DNA of 64,000 bases from Caldimonas thermodepolymerans (GTDB lineage Bacteria > Pseudomonadota > Gammaproteobacteria > Burkholderiales > Burkholderiaceae_C): NCBI RefSeq assembly GCF_015476235.1, contig NZ_CP064338.1, forward strand, positions 2,852,001 through 2,916,000. The letters are read 5' to 3'. Shown here piece after piece: positions 62,413 through 64,000 of the stretch. Below the pieces are notes generated by a model that saw nothing but the letters and a program-made list of their open reading frames with translations, ran no database searches and had not been told where the DNA came from. The translations under genes and the position numbers were made by a program. Every line of letters begins with the position of its first letter. The stretch's first letter is position 1.

Positions 62413-64000
62413 ATGGGCGAGATCACGTCCTCCGCTTCCCAGAGCAATGCAGGCATCGACCTGAGCCAGTTCTACCAGGTCTTCTTCGAGGAAGCGGCCG
62501 AGAACCTCGACCGCATGGAGCAGGAACTGCTCGAGCTGGACATCGAGGCCCCGGACGACGAGGAACTGAACGCCATCTTCCGCTGCGCCCACTCGATCAA
62601 GGGCGGCGCCGCCACGTTCGGCTTTGCCGACGTGGCCGAACTGACGCACCAGATGGAGACGCTGCTGGACAAGCTGCGCCGCCACGAACTGCAGCCCACC
62701 GCCGAGATGGTCGACGTGCTGCTGGCCTCGGGCGATGCGCTGCGCGCCCAGCTCAAGCGCCACCAGACCGGCGTGGGCGAGGAGATCGACACGTCCGAGC
62801 TGCTGTTCAACATCCGCGCGATGGTGGCCGGCGAGGCCCCGGCGCCTGCGGTGGCGGCCCCGGCACCGGCCCCCGCCCCCGTGGCGGCGCCGGCACCTGC
62901 CCCTGCCGCAGCCCCGGCCGCAGCGGGGGGCGTGCGCACGCTCGAGCTGACCGTCGGCCCGCTGCCCGACCCCTCGCAGGCCGACAACCTGCAGGAACTG
63001 TTCCGCGAGATCACCGACCTCGGCACGATCGAGCCCCTGGACGACGGCCAGGCCGTCGACGGCACGCGCCGCTTCAAGGTGGTCACGAGCAGCAGCGAAA
63101 GCGAGCTGCTCGACCTGTTCACCTTCCACGTCTCGCGCGAGCAGGTGCGCTTTGCGCCGATGGAAGCCGCCCCGGCTGCGGCGCCTGAAACCCAGGGAGC
63201 CGCGCCGGCGGCCAGCGCCGACCCGGGCTACGGCTTCTTCGACGATGCCCCCGGCGCACCGGCCGCCGCCCCGGCAGCGCCGGTGGCCGCGCCGGCCCCG
63301 GCAGCCGCTGCCCCGAAGCCTGCCGCAGCCCCCAAGGCGGCTGCCAAGGCCGAAGGCCGCAGCGCCGCCTCGCTGGATGCCGCGACGATCCGCGTCTCGA
63401 TCGAGAAGGTCGACCAGCTGATCAACCTGGTCGGTGAACTGGTCATCACCCAGGCCATGCTGGCGCAGAACAGCCGCACGCTGGACCCGGTGGTGCACCA
63501 GCAGCTGCTGGCCGGCCTGACGGACCTGGACCGCAACACGCGCGACCTGCAGGAAGCCGTGATGTCGATCCGCATGATCCCCATGTCCACGGTGTTCAGC
63601 CGCTTCCCGCGCATGCTGCGCGACCTGGCGCACAAGCTCGGCAAGAAGGTCGAGCTGGTCACGCACGGCGAGGCCACCGAGCTGGACAAGGGCCTGGTCG
63701 AGAAGATCACCGACCCGCTCACCCACCTGGTGCGCAACTCCTGCGACCACGGCATCGAGCTGCCCGAGGAGCGCCTGGCCAGGGGCAAGCCCGAAACCGG
63801 CACGATCACGCTGTCGGCCTCCCACCAGGGGGGCTCCATCGTGATCGAGGTCGCCGACGACGGCCGCGGGCTGAACCGCGAGAAGCTGCTGAAGAAGGCA
63901 CGCGAACGCGGCCTGCACGCACCGGACACGCTGTCCGACCAGGAGGTCTGGAACCTGATCTTCGAACCCGGCTTCTCGACCGCCGAGCAGGTCACCGACG
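62413..64000 (+). CDS. cheA: Chemotaxis histidine kinase CheA (3' end cut by window edge)
   Basis: About 529 codons visible. An N-terminal HPt (AIFRCAHSIKGGAATFGF, His60), a Pro/Ala-rich linker and P2-like region (about 140-310), and the dimerisation/ATPase region (DQLINLVGELVITQAMLAQN; HLVRNSCDHGIELPEER N-box; EVADDGRGLNREK) are present. The G2 box and CheW-like P5 domain lie beyond the right edge. The ATG at 62413 follows a GGAG ribosome site 48 nt after cheY. CheA phosphorylates CheY (and CheB, not in this window) in response to chemoreceptors such as the one at 29-30.4 kb. Confidence 0.94.
   Translation, partial: MGEITSSASQSNAGIDLSQFYQVFFEEAAENLDRMEQELLELDIEAPDDEELNAIFRCAHSIKGGAATFGFADVAELTHQMETLLDKLRRHELQPTAEMVDVLLASGDALRAQLKRHQTGVGEEIDTSELLFNIRAMVAGEAPAPAVAAPAPAPAPVAAPAPAPAAAPAAAGGVRTLELTVGPLPDPSQADNLQELFREITDLGTIEPLDDGQAVDGTRRFKVVTSSSESELLDLFTFHVSREQVRFAPMEAAPAAAPETQGAAPAASADPGYGFFDDAPGAPAAAPAAPVAAPAPAAAAPKPAAAPKAAAKAEGRSAASLDAATIRVSIEKVDQLINLVGELVITQAMLAQNSRTLDPVVHQQLLAGLTDLDRNTRDLQEAVMSIRMIPMSTVFSRFPRMLRDLAHKLGKKVELVTHGEATELDKGLVEKITDPLTHLVRNSCDHGIELPEERLARGKPETGTITLSASHQGGSIVIEVADDGRGLNREKLLKKARERGLHAPDTLSDQEVWNLIFEPGFSTAEQVTD

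Noticed and set aside
62850-63350. Repetitive GCC/CCG-rich stretches in cheA
   Set aside because: They encode the Pro/Ala linkers between the HPt, P2 and dimerisation domains; not a DNA repeat array.
1-64000. CRISPR arrays, insertion sequences, tRNA or rRNA genes
   Set aside because: No regularly spaced repeats, transposase genes or RNA-gene signatures were seen.

Overview
The window is very GC-rich and consists almost entirely of flagellar, chemotaxis and signal-transduction genes. Gene content and order (flgBCDEFGHIJKL, flgA-flgM-flgN, flhB/flhA/flhF/flhG-like/fliA, motAB-cheY-cheZ, fliDST plus a ycgR-type gene, fliF to fliR), a CheZ, FlhDC-like boxes and short flagellins all point to a motile betaproteobacterium of the order Burkholderiales (Comamonadaceae/Sphaerotilaceae-like). 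That assignment is inference from gene content; no rRNA or other taxonomic marker is present.

Left part (1-15.5 kb): a two-component and c-di-GMP signalling island. On the minus strand a large membrane-anchored hybrid kinase (PAS repeats, HisKA, two receivers, HPt) overlaps by ATGA a REC-PAS-GGDEF-EAL protein, followed 15 nt later by a GGDEF diguanylate cyclase that runs off the left edge. A second membrane kinase is divergent from it. Next come a REC-ANTAR antiterminator-type regulator, a soluble kinase with about eight PAS domains and an HWE/HisKA_2-type H-box, and an EAL-HDOD protein directly downstream of flgL.

Middle (15.5-48.3 kb): the minus-strand flg operon (flgB to flgL) makes rod, hook, L/P rings and hook-filament junction. 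flgA, flgM and flgN are divergent from it on the plus strand. Next come a PerM/AI-2E permease, a soluble chemoreceptor, and a minus-strand block of export and control genes: flhB, flhA, flhF, a P-loop-less FlhG-like gene and fliA. Then come cheZ, cheY, motB and motA; a YcgR-type PilZ gene, fliT, fliS and fliD; and two tandem flagellin genes. A plus-strand GT41/OGT-type glycosyltransferase sits beside the flagellins. fliE is isolated and inverted.

Right part (48.4-64 kb): a plus-strand run fliF-fliG-fliH-fliI-fliJ-fliK, fliL-fliM-fliN, a terminator-like hairpin, then fliO-fliP-fliQ-fliR (MS ring, switch, export ATPase and export gate). After a minus-strand receiver-first kinase / NarL-type regulator pair comes a chemotaxis cluster: a small CheZ-motif protein, cheY and cheA, with cheA cut by the right edge.

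Regulation can be partly read from the DNA. FlhDC-like inverted repeats with a 12-nt spacer lie 28-29 nt from an ACAAT -10 core upstream of flgB, flhA, flhB and the second-transcribed flagellin gene; the flgB box also fits a -10 for the divergent flgA. Sigma-28-like promoters precede flgM, motA, fliD, the first-transcribed flagellin and the right-hand cheY. The two flagellin genes therefore appear to be in different regulatory classes. The most unusual items are this promoter split, the FlhG-like protein without a Walker A motif, the short CheZ-like protein, and the multi-PAS kinase / ANTAR pair.
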